The notes under the pieces were generated by a model, which was not told the DNA's origin, did not search any database, and saw only the letters and a program-made list of their open reading frames with translations. DNA of 64,000 nt, from the NCBI RefSeq assembly GCF_014697575.1, contig NZ_JACJSC010000013.1:78803-142802 (forward strand), written 5' to 3'. Both the position numbers and the translations under genes were made by a program. The number at the start of each line of letters is the position of its first letter. Positions within the stretch are counted from its first letter, which is position 1. Below, piece by piece: positions 31,426 through 41,897 of the stretch. Source of the DNA: Planktothrix sp. FACHB-1365. GTDB lineage: Bacteria > Cyanobacteriota > Cyanobacteriia > Cyanobacteriales > Microcoleaceae.

Positions 31426-34400
31426 CTATTTGGGCTGTTGTAGGTAGTTGAGGATTTTATCGAGTTTCTCCTCTAATTTACGGTTAGCATCCTCCAACTT
31501 AGCAATTTTATCCAACAATTGTTGATTGCTAGAAGTTGCACTCGCCTCCCGCAATTTACGGACATCTTGACCAAAACCCATCAAAGCCGGACGTTCCACA
31601 TAAGTAACCCGGTGTAGCACCCGCCAAGCTTTATTCGGTTTACCTGCTTGAGCTTGACGCAACGCCCGTGCTTCTTCGTCATTGCTTTGCAACCATTCAG
31701 GGTCAACGACATAATTAAAGAAGTCTTGGAAGTTTTGGGTGCTACCTTCGAGATAGAAGCTCATAAACCGATAGCGATCTACTTTTTCCCCAGGTAAAAT
31801 AGGTCGATCCTTATAATCCGTAATCCCTTTAGACTCTAAACCACTTAAATCCACATTCAACTCAAACCCCTTACTCCGCAGTTCCGTTTTACTCATGGTT
31901 TGAGTTAAATTAACCGTTGCTTGAGCAGAGAGTTCTGCATCATGAAAAGAAGCAACAAACTTGCCTTCAACTCCTGAACCCGCATTCATAATAAAAGAAC
32001 CACCAATGGTATGCTCTACCGTATTGGCAAAACTTTGCGCTTCCGTGCGTAATCCACCATCGGCATCCCAAACGTAGGTATTGACGATATTACGCTTACC
32101 AGAGCGAATTTGGATGCTTTCCATGCGTTTCTGCCAACCCGCAAAACTTTCAGTAGCTTGTACCCGTTTCTCTTGGTCACCAATTTTGCTTTGGATTTCC
32201 GCTTGTTTCTGCTGGGTAGCAATTTGTTGCTCCTTGGTTTTAGCGGCTGCTTCATCCTTTTGTTTCTGGAGTTTTGCTTCCTCAGCTTTTTTCTTTTCTT
32301 CCTCAGTCATGGTGCTGCTGGGTTTGTCTTCTTCTCGTTGTACCCCAATTGTGCTGGGTGCCGGGCCACTGTCGATATTCCGATCCAAAGAAGTTTCATC
32401 GACTAAACGCACATCAAAGTTAGAGAAGTAAGATTCCCGTCGCTTGTCTTCAGCTTCAATCTGGCGTTTGAGGTCGTAAGCTTCTTGTAGGCGATAGTAA
32501 CTGGCGGGATAGAGAGAACCATACTGCGATCGCATTTCTGGAACGTGCTTAAAGAAGCGATCGCTCGTGGCACTGCTACCTGTGAGCCCATCTAAGCTCC
32601 CATTCATCGTGTAAGCCGGATTCATCAAAAAGGTGATGGTGTTGACATCAGGAGGAATGCCATCCACAGGCAATACTTCATAGCCGACCATTTTGCCACT
32701 GCGGGCAAGACGAGTGACAAAAACATCCGCGATGGCTGAAACCACTAAGGCATAACCGATGTTTTTAGGAATAAAACGAGTCCCTAAATGAGGAAATTTA
32801 GGAGTAACTTCTGGTGTTCCTCGTAGTTCTAGTTTATCGGTCATGCTCAGAGAGGAACTGGAAGTAATACTGCTTTCATTTTGGAATTGGTAGCTGAAGT
32901 CAAAGTTGCTTTTGTAACCCGAATGCCATGCCGCTAGTACATAGCTGATATTGTCAGTACCACCACTGATTTCTCCTTCTGTACCAACAAAGGTTTCCAA
33001 TGTTCCTCCTAACCCCGAATCTTGCGATCGCGTCCAGTTAAATTCCACATCTTCCGACATGGTTAACTCCACAGAGGTAGCCCCATTATAATCATCTTCG
33101 AGGGTTAAATTTTCAGTGGGGACAGGAGGTGGCCCTTCAATATACCCCAAGAGAGTAGGAGCAAATTGAGCATTACCAATCCATTTTAATTGCAAAGCCT
33201 CCACTCGTTTATCTGGGAGTAATGTGACTCCATTGGTTGAGGGATAAGCAAAGAAACGGCGCATCATCGCTACTTTCCGTTTCGTATTGGAATCAAAGGA
33301 AACATTACTATACTCATTACAAAGGAGGGCATTCGGAGCAATGGGTAAGTTGTTGTTTTCAACCAGCATCGCTTCATTGACAGTACCGTAATTGTTTCCT
33401 GCTAAGTCTAAGACTTTTTGTACAGAACCTTCGGACTGAGTTTGATTGAGCGGATAGTAAGCCACTAAATTGGCTTCTTTTCCACTGAGACGCTGATACA
33501 TATCCCCTTGAATTTCGGCTTGAGTACGGGCTTTATTCCAAATGCGGACATCAGCGACTTGACCTGGGAACAAAAAGTTCGGACTACTGGCTTCTGTAGC
33601 TCCAGCACCAATACGCAAAGGACTGCTTTGATTGGGAGTATAAGTACAAGTCAAAGTTCCAGAGAGAACACCATCAACGTAAAGCCTGAGTGTCTTGCCA
33701 TCATAAGTACCCGCAATGTGAGTCCATGTATTCAGAACTACATCTGGTCCGGTAACGGATGACCAATCAGTTCCATTGCCGACCCAAAAGTCCCATTTGC
33801 CTTTCTCTGTTGCATAGAACATGTACCCTGATGCTGGACTCGTGCCACGAGAGGTCAGTGGAGAACGATAAAGTTGTTGTCCCCCCTTAACTTTTACCCA
33901 ACAGGAGACAGTAAACTGGTCACTGGGATTTAGCGATTGAGCATAGGGAATCGCCACATAATCATTTACTCCATCAAACTGCATCACCGTATTCCCCGGA
34001 TTCCCAATAGGAGCAGTACATCCCCACCACATTGCACCGGAAACCTTACCATTCTTCCCTTGTCCCGATTGATCTCGAATAACCTCTCCCGTTGCCTCAT
34101 TAAAGGGATAATAGGCTAATAAACCGGGTTCATTACCACTGAGTAAGGTTTTGCTGTTGACGGCAATTTCTTCATTACTCAGGGCAACTCCCCAGATACG
34201 AACTTCCGCCACTTTCCCAAAAATAGGCTCCCCGTTTGGATAATTGCCAATGGTATAAACATCAGTAGACACTTTCAGACTAGCTTTGTTAATATCCTCA
34301 AGTTTTTGCTTGAGAGTAGCATCATTGGGGGCTTTCGCGAGACTTGCTTGTGCATCTGCTAAGGCTTTAGTTCTGGTATCACCGACAGCCTTACCATCAA

Positions 34401-37400
34401 TGTAAAATAAAGTCGTATTATCCTTACCTACAGCACTCAGATGATGCCATCCTGGAGACAGAGAATCCATATCAAAACCACTATCATAAAATTTCTGTCC
34501 TAAAGGATCATTATGCAGAAAAATTCCTAATTGTTTACGATTTCTCACCAAAATGTGATGATTTTCCTTTTCCCCGTTGGTGAGGATATTCCATTCTCCT
34601 ACTTCTGGGAAAGGATAGACAAACCATGCTTCAATAGTCCAATTGGGGGGAAGGTAGAGGGGTTTATCTAGTTTAACAACACTCTTGCTATTGTTAAAGT
34701 TTAAACAGGCACGTTGAGCATCTGGAATCCACTGTTCAACGCTAGTATTCTTGCTATCCGCAGTTGCATCATAGTTAGTTTGTCGCATCCGTCCTTGGTT
34801 ATCAAAGTAACTCAGTTGGACATTGCCTTCGCTAGTTTCCATAGCGTTAAGACGAGTCACAGAATTAACAAAACCAAGAATTGCTCCTTGAGTCACTAAA
34901 CCCCTGCTATCTTTGGCAATTGGGAGCATAGCTTGGGGAGTTTGTTCGGTATGTTTCACGCTATTCAGGAAATTAGTGTTTAAGGTATTTAACTCCGTTT
35001 GCAGTGCTGTAATTTCCTTTCCAACTTGAGCAAGACGAGTGTCCCAAGCTAATTTATCCGCCGCAGTTGCACTTAACCCCGCCTTAAGAAGCGCTAATTC
35101 CTCTTTTGCTTGGCTGAGTTGTTTTGCCTTGGCATCCCAATCTCTTTTAGCACGCTCAATAACACTCGTATTTGAGACAGAACCCTTGATTAACTGCCAT
35201 TGATCTTGGACTGAGAATCCGTATAATCTGTCATTGCTGCGTCCAGCATGAATATAGATATCTTTGCCATAGCAATTGCTAGTCTCACCTGCGGCTTTGA
35301 TTTTATAAACATCACCCCCCTGACTAATAAACTCCCATTTATCTTGGACTGAGAATGCGTATAATACATCCGTGCTGCGTCCAGCATGAACATAGATATC
35401 TTTGCCATAGCAATTGTAGGTGTCACCTGCGGCTTTGATGGTATAAACATTACCCCCCTGACTAATAAACTCCCATTGATCTGGGACGGTGTATCCACAT
35501 AGTCGATCTGAATTGCGTTCGGCGTAGATATAGATATTTTTGCCATTGTAATTGCTAGTCTCACCTGCGGCTTTGATAGAACAAAAGTAATTGAATGGGC
35601 TATCAACTTGGTTCTGATATGCAGATTTAAGGGTTTGTTCTTCACTGGTCAGTGATGTAATTTTACCCTCTAATTGTTTAATCTTTTCTCGCGTCGCATC
35701 CTGAGCATTGTAGGCAGCAATTTTGAGGTCTAAATCTCGTTTTTCCTTGAGTAATACTCTTTCCTGTTGCTCTTTCAACTCCAGTTCTTTCAACTTATCC
35801 GCTAAGGTTTTTTGACTATCCGCTAAAGTGGTTAAACTAACAGTATCAGTGTATTTCGCCTCGGTAATACTATCGGACAATAGGCGGATGCGATGTTTAC
35901 GAATTTCTAAAGATTGCCAGTCACCTTGAATTTTAGCAATCTCAAAGCAACGTAACATACTAATCCCATCAGGAATAGTGACATTTCCAGAGACTCGATA
36001 CCAACCGCCGCCTAAATCTTCAAATTTGTTTTGTTTGATTTGTTCAGGGGCAATCACCTGTTTTTCTTCGGCACTGCGACTGGCTTTTCCCCAATAGGAA
36101 AGGGTAAAAATCTTCGTTCCTAAATTTTTGCCGTCTGCATTATCTAAATAGGCAAGATTAACCGCAGAGGAGGAAACAACCTTAAATTCAAAGCTTTCTT
36201 CGTAGGTTGTTCGTTCACTAACAGCAAACAATTCAGGATTACTATATTTAACCGCATCTCCTCCCCCTGCGAGTTTGCGATCAAGGGTAGCTGCACTAAC
36301 ATAAGCATCCCCATAGACAGTCCCATCCTGTCCATTAACAGAAAAGTCAACGACCTTTCCTTCGCTAATTGCTCCCAACCGCCAATAACCGACTAAACCG
36401 AGTTCCTTTCCTGTTAGTTGCAGGTACATATTGTTTTTGATGTCTAGTTCAGTACGAACTAAGTTCCAAATCAGAACATCGGCAATTTGACCCGAGAAAA
36501 AGAATTGCTGTTTTCCCTCTGTTGCTCCTGTGCTAATTCGCAGAGGACGGGTTGTGTTAACTGTATAATTTCCGGCTACTTCTGCGGCTAATACTCCATT
36601 GATATACAGTTTAGCTTGACTCCCATCAAAGGTAGCGGCAATGTGTGTCCATTGATTGAGAACAATATCGGAACCGATAACCTTAATCCAATCTTTTGTA
36701 TGATCACCAAGCCAAAATTGCCATTTATTGTCTGTTCCAGCATAGATGATATATCCACAGGAATTGCCGGTGCTGATATCGCGGGAGGAGACGACAGACC
36801 GATAAGTTCCCTGTCCTCCTGTAACTTTTGCCCAACAGGTAACAGTAAATTGGCTGGGATTGAGTGCTACGGAGTAGGGAATTTCTACATAACTACTTAC
36901 GCCATCAAAGACAATGCCCCGTCGTTTACGAGAGACTAATTTAACATTAATAGCCGCTCCCGTTGTCCACTTGCGTTCAATCACAAAATGAGTGTCATCA
37001 ATTTTCTGCACAGGGTAGGTGTTGTTGTAGTCTTCTGTACCCGTAATTTGGACTTCATCGCCATTTTCTAAGCCATGATTCTCACAGGTGACTCGCAATT
37101 TACCATCGGTGGTTTTTTGATAGGCGGTTATCATGCCATCAAAAATTAAACCGCCTTCTTCTAGGTCTTCTTTTTCCCAATAACCCAATCCATTACCCGA
37201 TGGCAAGTCAATATCAAAGGTATGATCATCGACTTTTTGGGTGCGATATAAACCTTGATAATCCCTTGTTCCTGTGATTTTTACGAGGTCGCCATTGGCT
37301 AATTCTGCGGCTTTGCCATCAGTCGATATTTTAACTAAATCTTCGATTTCTTCTTCATCGGTTCCCTCTGCAAACCCCGTAATAATTCCTTGGGGAGGAG

Positions 37401-38502
37401 GTGTTCTGTCGCCAATGGCTTTGATTTCATCTAAGGTATTTAACGGTAATAACACTTCTCGCTGATGACTGCGAATAATCGTGCTATCGGGTGTATCATC
37501 AATTTCTCCTAGAGTTCCATCGCCAGCAATGGCAAAACTGAAAGCTGCTGTCCCTTGATCAGTAGGAACTGCTAACATTAATTTCGTTGCAGTTTTCAAC
37601 AGTTGTTCTTCCCCTGATTGGGTTTTCTGGGCCTGTTGTAAATCGTATTTAGTGGCTGATAAACCGTTGGTAACAGCGACACCCTTAATATCTAAAGTTC
37701 GTTTAATAATACCTGGAATTCGGCGAGGAACCAAAGTCTCATTTTCTTCTTGAAAAATGGTATAATCTTGAACATCAAATAGCCCTTCTTCCGAAGCTCG
37801 AATGGTGGTTAATTCGACTTTCTGAGTTTGACTATTATAGGCAAAAATATGCCAGCGATAAACATCATTTTCAATCGTGGGAACTAATACGATAGAAAAC
37901 CAGCCTTTGTACAGGTTATTAATTAAACATAATTCTGTGGTGGGTTCGTAGAAAAAGTTACCATTCGCATCACGGAAGTCTAAGGAGTCAATATTAACGA
38001 GTCCATTAGACTCCTTATTCATATTTGTTATAGGCGTATGTTTCTGCTTACTGCGCTTAAACCGGACTTCTAACTTACGGTTTAGCTTATTGGTCATCCC
38101 ATCTAACACAAAACGGTCTACTAACAGAGTATTAGACTTGGACTGGCGGAAAATGTAGACGTGTCCCAGAGCAGAAATCGCTTGAACAGGGGCGACTGCT
38201 GTTTCAGTCTCGGTTTTGTAGCGTGACCTCAGAACAAATTGGCTATTGTCCTTCTGGTAGGTGAGTTTAGCTGTTTCTTGATTAATGACGGACTGGTCAT
38301 CTGCTTCATTGGGGAATTCCAAAGATTTCCAACTTTCCCAACCTGTTCTTTGGTCTGCCGGGGTGTTGAGGTAGCTATCTTCAAACCCATCTTGTTTAAC
38401 AGTATAGGAAATTTTACCGTCGGCATCGGTGGCAAATACAACAACTTTACCCTCATGAGTAATGCTGTTGAGGTGTTGGAGCTTTGGTTGTGATAGGTAC
38501 AT
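31426..38502 (-). CDS. Giant LamG-domain protein (2358 aa), function unknown
   Basis: No signal peptide or membrane helix is obvious. From the N-terminus: a beta-rich region (1-390); two repeats of about 60 aa with GDxVxITGTxDYxxxY (about 395-530); LamG domain 1 (about 532-735, FDGVSSYVEIPYS); a coiled coil (about 887-954); three near-identical repeats of about 45 aa (about 970-1107, units such as IKAAGETSNCYGKDIYIHAG with DQWEFISQGG), trefoil-like; a second coil (about 1114-1180); LamG 2 (about 1270-1497) and LamG 3 (about 1505-1710, FDGVNDYVAIPYA); an unassigned beta region (about 1750-2050); a Lys/Glu coil (about 2057-2114); and a final leucine-rich coil (2327-2357). Carbohydrate or surface binding is likely from LamG; the rest is not recognised. 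Confidence 0.8.
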   Translation of the reverse strand: MYLSQPKLQHLNSITHEGKVVVFATDADGKISYTVKQDGFEDSYLNTPADQRTGWESWKSLEFPNEADDQSVINQETAKLTYQKDNSQFVLRSRYKTETETAVAPVQAISALGHVYIFRQSKSNTLLVDRFVLDGMTNKLNRKLEVRFKRSKQKHTPITNMNKESNGLVNIDSLDFRDANGNFFYEPTTELCLINNLYKGWFSIVLVPTIENDVYRWHIFAYNSQTQKVELTTIRASEEGLFDVQDYTIFQEENETLVPRRIPGIIKRTLDIKGVAVTNGLSATKYDLQQAQKTQSGEEQLLKTATKLMLAVPTDQGTAAFSFAIAGDGTLGEIDDTPDSTIIRSHQREVLLPLNTLDEIKAIGDRTPPPQGIITGFAEGTDEEEIEDLVKISTDGKAAELANGDLVKITGTRDYQGLYRTQKVDDHTFDIDLPSGNGLGYWEKEDLEEGGLIFDGMITAYQKTTDGKLRVTCENHGLENGDEVQITGTEDYNNTYPVQKIDDTHFVIERKWTTGAAINVKLVSRKRRGIVFDGVSSYVEIPYSVALNPSQFTVTCWAKVTGGQGTYRSVVSSRDISTGNSCGYIIYAGTDNKWQFWLGDHTKDWIKVIGSDIVLNQWTHIAATFDGSQAKLYINGVLAAEVAGNYTVNTTRPLRISTGATEGKQQFFFSGQIADVLIWNLVRTELDIKNNMYLQLTGKELGLVGYWRLGAISEGKVVDFSVNGQDGTVYGDAYVSAATLDRKLAGGGDAVKYSNPELFAVSERTTYEESFEFKVVSSSAVNLAYLDNADGKNLGTKIFTLSYWGKASRSAEEKQVIAPEQIKQNKFEDLGGGWYRVSGNVTIPDGISMLRCFEIAKIQGDWQSLEIRKHRIRLLSDSITEAKYTDTVSLTTLADSQKTLADKLKELELKEQQERVLLKEKRDLDLKIAAYNAQDATREKIKQLEGKITSLTSEEQTLKSAYQNQVDSPFNYFCSIKAAGETSNYNGKNIYIYAERNSDRLCGYTVPDQWEFISQGGNVYTIKAAGDTYNCYGKDIYVHAGRSTDVLYAFSVQDKWEFISQGGDVYKIKAAGETSNCYGKDIYIHAGRSNDRLYGFSVQDQWQLIKGSVSNTSVIERAKRDWDAKAKQLSQAKEELALLKAGLSATAADKLAWDTRLAQVGKEITALQTELNTLNTNFLNSVKHTEQTPQAMLPIAKDSRGLVTQGAILGFVNSVTRLNAMETSEGNVQLSYFDNQGRMRQTNYDATADSKNTSVEQWIPDAQRACLNFNNSKSVVKLDKPLYLPPNWTIEAWFVYPFPEVGEWNILTNGEKENHHILVRNRKQLGIFLHNDPLGQKFYDSGFDMDSLSPGWHHLSAVGKDNTTLFYIDGKAVGDTRTKALADAQASLAKAPNDATLKQKLEDINKASLKVSTDVYTIGNYPNGEPIFGKVAEVRIWGVALSNEEIAVNSKTLLSGNEPGLLAYYPFNEATGEVIRDQSGQGKNGKVSGAMWWGCTAPIGNPGNTVMQFDGVNDYVAIPYAQSLNPSDQFTVSCWVKVKGGQQLYRSPLTSRGTSPASGYMFYATEKGKWDFWVGNGTDWSSVTGPDVVLNTWTHIAGTYDGKTLRLYVDGVLSGTLTCTYTPNQSSPLRIGAGATEASSPNFLFPGQVADVRIWNKARTQAEIQGDMYQRLSGKEANLVAYYPLNQTQSEGSVQKVLDLAGNNYGTVNEAMLVENNNLPIAPNALLCNEYSNVSFDSNTKRKVAMMRRFFAYPSTNGVTLLPDKRVEALQLKWIGNAQFAPTLLGYIEGPPPVPTENLTLEDDYNGATSVELTMSEDVEFNWTRSQDSGLGGTLETFVGTEGEISGGTDNISYVLAAWHSGYKSNFDFSYQFQNESSITSSSSLSMTDKLELRGTPEVTPKFPHLGTRFIPKNIGYALVVSAIADVFVTRLARSGKMVGYEVLPVDGIPPDVNTITFLMNPAYTMNGSLDGLTGSSATSDRFFKHVPEMRSQYGSLYPASYYRLQEAYDLKRQIEAEDKRRESYFSNFDVRLVDETSLDRNIDSGPAPSTIGVQREEDKPSSTMTEEEKKKAEEAKLQKQKDEAAAKTKEQQIATQQKQAEIQSKIGDQEKRVQATESFAGWQKRMESIQIRSGKRNIVNTYVWDADGGLRTEAQSFANTVEHTIGGSFIMNAGSGVEGKFVASFHDAELSAQATVNLTQTMSKTELRSKGFELNVDLSGLESKGITDYKDRPILPGEKVDRYRFMSFYLEGSTQNFQDFFNYVVDPEWLQSNDEEARALRQAQAGKPNKAWRVLHRVTYVERPALMGFGQDVRKLREASATSSNQQLLDKIAKLEDANRKLEEKLDKILNYLQQPK

Positions 38503-38868
38503 GGGTTTCTAAAGGGTGGAAGCTTTAAATTAAATATGCCAAAAGCACATCTTTCTTATGATATATATTTTTTGGCTCCCGGAATATATTTCAATCTGAT
38601 ATAATCATCCGGTAAATCCTGCTATTAAGGTTAGTTTTTCAACCGCAAGATAACCGCTAATGATGATTCCGCTTGCTTTATAGGAATATGTCAGTGTGAG
38701 TGCTGCTGAAAAATTAAAGTTTTGTAATTCACAATTCTTTATCAATTTTGATTAAATACAGTAGTAATAAACTCACAAGTCGTGAAAATAAGTCACGGGA
38801 GGCGTAAAATTTTTACCCGACCGCAATCAAAAATTGCAATTTTTAAGCAAAATATTACATCTATCTTA
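38503..38868. other. Intergenic region upstream of the giant gene
   Basis: 366 bases without a supported gene. It holds the promoter of the giant gene, but I cannot place -35/-10 boxes with confidence. A small AT-rich hairpin (AAAAATTGC/GCAATTTTT, about 38828-38844) lies just after the stop of the 372-aa gene on its strand and may end it. Confidence 0.4.
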
Positions 38869-39987
38869 TCAATAAACGACTTGATCAGAGAATATCTCAT
38901 TTACGGTATGAATATAGGGAAAAAACACTTTATAATGTTCTGGACTCAAACTATAATAAAGTTCCCAAAGCAGAGAATTTAACATATCCTGTACCAACTC
39001 CCAACTTACATTTAATCGGGGATATAAAATCACGCACATCGGAAATAACTCTTCTTGAACAGGTCGCAAACTGCCTTCTAACGCACACAAGCATAAATAA
39101 ATTTGAAAAAGTTCAACATCTCGAATACTAGAATAGTGAACCATAGCATTTCCTAAATTGCCACTGATGCTCCGATAGCCGGGATGTAAATGACAAACTC
39201 GGTTATAAACACTGTGGGCAATTGTTGTTGTTTGAGACAGTAATTGTTGTACAGCAATTAAGGCTTCTGAATCTGTTGTATGGGTAGCTGCTAAGGCATG
39301 AACTTCGGCAATGGGGGCATGAAGATAATCTTCTACAGCTTTGAAATACAGTAAAAAAATTGAGCGGGATTTTAGGGGAATCCAATCTAATAAAATTTTG
39401 CCTACATAGTTAAATTCCATTGCTAAGACCGCTAGAAATACAGCACTTCTACTGGAATATTTACGGCGAATAGCAATAATTTCTCGACCGACTAAAACCG
39501 ATAACCGGGAAGGATATTCATATTGGGCATAAGCTTCTATGGTTTCTCGATACAGATTGCAAGTATCTTGAATAATTTCTTTGGGTTTAATTAACTCTAA
39601 AAGACTTTGATGAGATTGAAGATAAGATCCGAGTACCCCATCAATTTTGTTCCAGGCAATTTCCCCGGCTATATTTAACATTTGCAAAAGCTGAGAAACA
39701 ATCCGAGAACGCTGTTCATCAAACTCGGTAATATCAACTTGTTGATTGGGTTCAATTCCTGCCGATGGATGAGATGGGTTGGGACTCCAAATCATTGAGT
39801 AATATTGTTTTGCCCATTCAACTGCCATTAAGGTCATCATTTCAGAAGACTTAGAACTGGGCTTTTCATCTGGGCATTCTCCTGATACAATAGACTCAGA
39901 ACAAGATGTTTGATCCAAAATAGTAAAAATTTTAGAGGCATCTTGATTACAGTTGCCGACGGGTGAACCTTCGTATTCGGGTTTCAT
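38869..39987 (-). CDS. Unknown 372-aa helical protein
   Basis: No family is recognised. The first 60 residues are polar and Ser-rich. The rest is predicted mostly helical, with several Trp/Tyr-rich stretches (MAVEWAKQYYSMIW; LLWELYYSLSPEHYKVFF) and no transmembrane segment. Upstream of the giant LamG gene on the same strand, with a 366-base gap, so co-transcription is possible but not shown. Confidence 0.65.
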   Translation of the reverse strand: MKPEYEGSPVGNCNQDASKIFTILDQTSCSESIVSGECPDEKPSSKSSEMMTLMAVEWAKQYYSMIWSPNPSHPSAGIEPNQQVDITEFDEQRSRIVSQLLQMLNIAGEIAWNKIDGVLGSYLQSHQSLLELIKPKEIIQDTCNLYRETIEAYAQYEYPSRLSVLVGREIIAIRRKYSSRSAVFLAVLAMEFNYVGKILLDWIPLKSRSIFLLYFKAVEDYLHAPIAEVHALAATHTTDSEALIAVQQLLSQTTTIAHSVYNRVCHLHPGYRSISGNLGNAMVHYSSIRDVELFQIYLCLCALEGSLRPVQEELFPMCVILYPRLNVSWELVQDMLNSLLWELYYSLSPEHYKVFFPYIHTVNEIFSDQVVY

Positions 39988-40590
39988 CTTTACTTCCCTT
40001 TTGCAGACACCTATTAAACAATAACTCAGGTCAGTGGTGGGTTGTTGACATTGAATCCAGCGCTCACTTGCCTTTGTAAATTCGCCTTTGCTTATGCCAA
40101 TGCAGTAGCTATAGAGTCATAATTTCTTAAGACTCTCTTAACTTAGATTTAAGGATCCGTTTAAGGCTAGATCCTCTCAAAATTAGAGGCATAAACGTAA
40201 TAAAAGGGGGTTTGAGTTCAATATAAAGAATTGTGCACCTTAGACAGACTGAACTCTTTTAACTCCTGTTTTAGAGAAAAGTATCTGGTGCATCAGAATG
40301 GATGTCAGTCCCGGTATTAGATTTACCGAGAAAAAGGTTTAAATCTAGCTTGACTTTGAATTATACCATAATCTTCTTGATGGATAGACCCTGGTAAGGC
40401 AAATGTTAAAATATTATGAAGATTAGTTTTTCTAATCTTTGACCAAACTCCATTTTTAATCAAATACAGAACTGTCTGATCGGGGAAATAAGCTGAATAA
40501 AGCTGATTTTTCCTCAGTGTAAGTATTTTCCTGCCTCGATTAATTAGAATAGAAAAACAAATATCCTAGTTTGACAAGTTGTGGTAATCT
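39988..40590. other. Divergent intergenic region, no gene seen
   Basis: 603 bases between the 372-aa gene (minus) and the LapA-like gene (plus). No ORF, RNA gene or clear repeat is recognised. It presumably holds both promoters; a TTGACA-like box lies at 40572-40577, too close to the ATG at 40591 to be used for it. Confidence 0.4.
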
Positions 40591-40839
40591 ATGCCTAACG
40601 CCCCCGCTATTGTCACCAGCTTGATTGTCGCAGTTTGGATCGCTGCGATCGCGATTCTCACTGTTCAAAATGCCAGCCCCATTTCGTTGAAGTTCCTCTT
40701 TTTTGAGTCTATTCAACTCCCCGTTGGTGTGATTCTAGCCTTCAGTGTAGTGAGTGGTCTTCTCGGTGCCGCCTTATTCAAACCCATAGCAGAATTAGTA
40801 GAGGGGGGAGCAGGGAAAAAGCAGGGGAGAAATCCTTAA
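40591..40839 (+). CDS. LapA-domain (DUF1049) small membrane protein
   Basis: 82 aa with two transmembrane helices (about residues 6-25 and 42-64). The family pattern is present: VWIAAIAILTVQNASPISLKFLFFES, then LPVGVILAFSVVSGLLGAAL. In E. coli LapA works with LapB in lipopolysaccharide assembly control; the cyanobacterial role is unknown. Convergent with holA, 22 bases apart. Confidence 0.85.
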   Translation: MPNAPAIVTSLIVAVWIAAIAILTVQNASPISLKFLFFESIQLPVGVILAFSVVSGLLGAALFKPIAELVEGGAGKKQGRNP

Positions 40840-40861
40840 CTTTAGGGCTATACCCAAACCT

Positions 40862-41863
40862 CTATTTTCGTTGAAATAGCTGACACAACTCAATAACATG
40901 GGTTTGGAGGGTTGAACGTTCGTCTGCGCCACCTTTGAGATCAGCTTCAAGTTGAAGTAACAAAGGTAAGCTGTGTTGTAGTTGATTTAGGGTGAGGGTT
41001 TGTACTTCTTTTTGCAGAAAAAAGACACGGTTGGGGTTGCCAATTTCGGCAATTTTCGCAATTTCCTGTTTATCCCTAACTCCGGTTTCCATCATTAATT
41101 TAATCCATAACCACGTGCGAAATTGACTGACTAACGTGGCGACAATTTTTAATCCCGGTTCATTGTGTTGGAGTAACTCTGTAATTAACTCTAAGGCTTT
41201 ACTGGTTTGTCCGGCTTTAATACAAGTGGCAAGTTTTAAGCTATTTTGAGTATTAGCCTGAACTAATAAGGAAATTTGCTCAAGGCTGAGGGGTTGACGA
41301 GTATTCCCAGCAAATAGCTTGAGTTTTTCCAATTCGTTATAGAGTTGTCGAGTATCATTTCCAACTAACTCTGCTAATAAAGTAATCCCATTAGGACTCA
41401 AATTGACCCCACGTTCCGTTGCTAAAGTTTTAACGTGCTGTTCTAATTTATCGATTTCCCAAGGTTTAATTCGAGAAAATTCTCGCAATTCTCCTTTAGA
41501 TTTGTCAATATATTTCTTGAGTAATGTCGTGGACTTTAACCGACCGTCGGGTTTGTTAGAACCCGTTAAAAGCAACGTTGTCGTATCGGGGATCACCGAA
41601 AGGGTGCGTTCTAACTCTTGATAAATCTCCGTTGGACATTGTTGAAATAGGGACGTATCCACTAACCAAACGAAGCGTCCACCAAACCCAAAAGGAGGAG
41701 TCATGGCTTGATTAAGTCCCATAATCACAGAATTTTGTTGATCGGACAGAATTCTGTCAAAATTAAAACTAGCCCAACTGGGATCAAGGACGGACTCCCG
41801 CAATCGTTCAACCGCTTGCATTAAAGCAAAGTCATCGTCTCCCCAGTAGAGGTGGATAGGCAT
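40862..41863 (-). CDS. holA: DNA polymerase III subunit delta
   Basis: 333 aa, the clamp-loader delta subunit that opens the beta clamp. It shows MPIHLYWGDDDFALMQAVERLRE (N-terminal AAA+-like fold), LLLTGSNKPDGRLKSTTLLKKYI, and a C-terminal collar domain (LKIVATLVSQFRTWLWIK; DLKGGADERSTLQTHVIELC). Divergent from the DUF1868 gene by 34 bases. Confidence 0.93.
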   Translation of the reverse strand: MPIHLYWGDDDFALMQAVERLRESVLDPSWASFNFDRILSDQQNSVIMGLNQAMTPPFGFGGRFVWLVDTSLFQQCPTEIYQELERTLSVIPDTTTLLLTGSNKPDGRLKSTTLLKKYIDKSKGELREFSRIKPWEIDKLEQHVKTLATERGVNLSPNGITLLAELVGNDTRQLYNELEKLKLFAGNTRQPLSLEQISLLVQANTQNSLKLATCIKAGQTSKALELITELLQHNEPGLKIVATLVSQFRTWLWIKLMMETGVRDKQEIAKIAEIGNPNRVFFLQKEVQTLTLNQLQHSLPLLLQLEADLKGGADERSTLQTHVIELCQLFQRK

Positions 41864-41897
41864 AATAACTTAATTTTTTCAAAAGAGGCGATTAAAA

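Noticed and set aside
35190..35645. 151-codon frame on the minus strand within the giant gene
   Set aside because: It is another frame of the repeated units in the LamG gene; its internal repeats follow from the DNA repeats.
31426..38502. Giant LamG gene as a Tc-type insecticidal toxin subunit
   Set aside because: The N-terminal beta region loosely recalls Tc toxins, but I see no TcA/TcB/TcC signature and no partner subunits.
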